From Rhodospirillales bacterium (GTDB taxonomy: Bacteria; Pseudomonadota; Alphaproteobacteria; Rhodospirillales; Casp-alpha2), in the NCBI GenBank assembly GCA_016187325.1, contig JACPJY010000209.1, forward strand, positions 1 through 6,085: 6,085 nt of DNA, read 5' to 3'. Position numbers and translations under genes: made by a program. The notes under the pieces are model-generated. The model saw only the letters and a list, made by a program, of their open reading frames with translations. It searched no databases and was not told the DNA's origin. Positions 6,028 through 6,085 of the stretch are shown piece by piece. Every line of letters begins with the position of its first letter. Positions within the stretch are counted from its first letter, which is position 1.

Positions 6028-6085
6028 ATGGACCATTCCGACGGCCTGGTTAATGCCTATGTCCTCGACGGCAAGGGCGGGGGCA
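6028..6085 (+). CDS. Start of a CorA/ZntB-type metal ion transporter, cut by the window edge
   Basis: Only the first 19 codons are present, reading MDHSDGLVNAYVLDGKGGG. The pattern G-L-[IV]-x-A-Y-[LV]-L-D-G-K-G-G is typical of the N-terminus of ZntB-like members of the CorA family, which are pentameric inner-membrane transporters for zinc and other divalent cations. ATG 6028 has a G-rich ribosome binding site at 6016-6022. An ATG at 6009 is in a different frame. The diagnostic GMN motif and the two C-terminal membrane helices lie beyond the window, so this rests on N-terminal resemblance only. Confidence 0.6.
   Translation, partial: MDHSDGLVNAYVLDGKGGG

Noticed and set aside
1..6085. CRISPR array, tRNA or rRNA genes, transposase, phage or defence genes
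   Set aside because: No direct repeats with regular spacers, no cloverleaf or rRNA-like stretch, and no recombinase or defence-type domains were found in any frame.

Overview
The window is very GC-rich, with strong G/C bias at third codon positions, and is densely coding on both strands. Gene content suggests an alphaproteobacterium, possibly Rhodospirillales-like: Sel1 and ankyrin proteins, a CorA/ZntB-type transporter start, a secreted retropepsin-like protease, and a palindromic repeat carrying GTCATTCCGG ends. No marker gene is present, so this placement is inference from style and gene content.

Layout. (1) Positions 3-692 (+) hold the 3' part of a Sel1-repeat protein. (2) Positions 693-967 are non-coding and contain a 98-bp near-perfect palindromic element (734-831) and a good extended -10 promoter (914-922). 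(3) Positions 968-3061 (+) encode a large exported protein: signal peptide, short ankyrin block, about 430 residues of Pro/Ala-rich linker with five copies of a short hydrophobic helical motif, and a C-terminal globular domain. (4) Three minus-strand genes face it, reading right to left: a secreted retropepsin-like protease (5894-5382), a major facilitator transporter (5344-3779), and a small exported Gln/Arg/Glu-rich coiled-coil protein (3679-3086). The last has its own likely promoter in the 99-bp gap. (5) A 133-bp divergent region precedes the first codons of a CorA/ZntB-type metal transporter (6028 to the window edge).

The clearest common theme is the envelope. Two full-length proteins plus the protease carry signal peptides, and the other two recognisable products are inner-membrane transporters. 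No phage, transposase, CRISPR, RNA gene or defence module is seen. The most unusual object is the 968-3061 protein, whose five dispersed ten-residue motifs look like repeated docking or membrane-touching segments in a disordered tether. The function of the set as a system cannot be deduced from this window.
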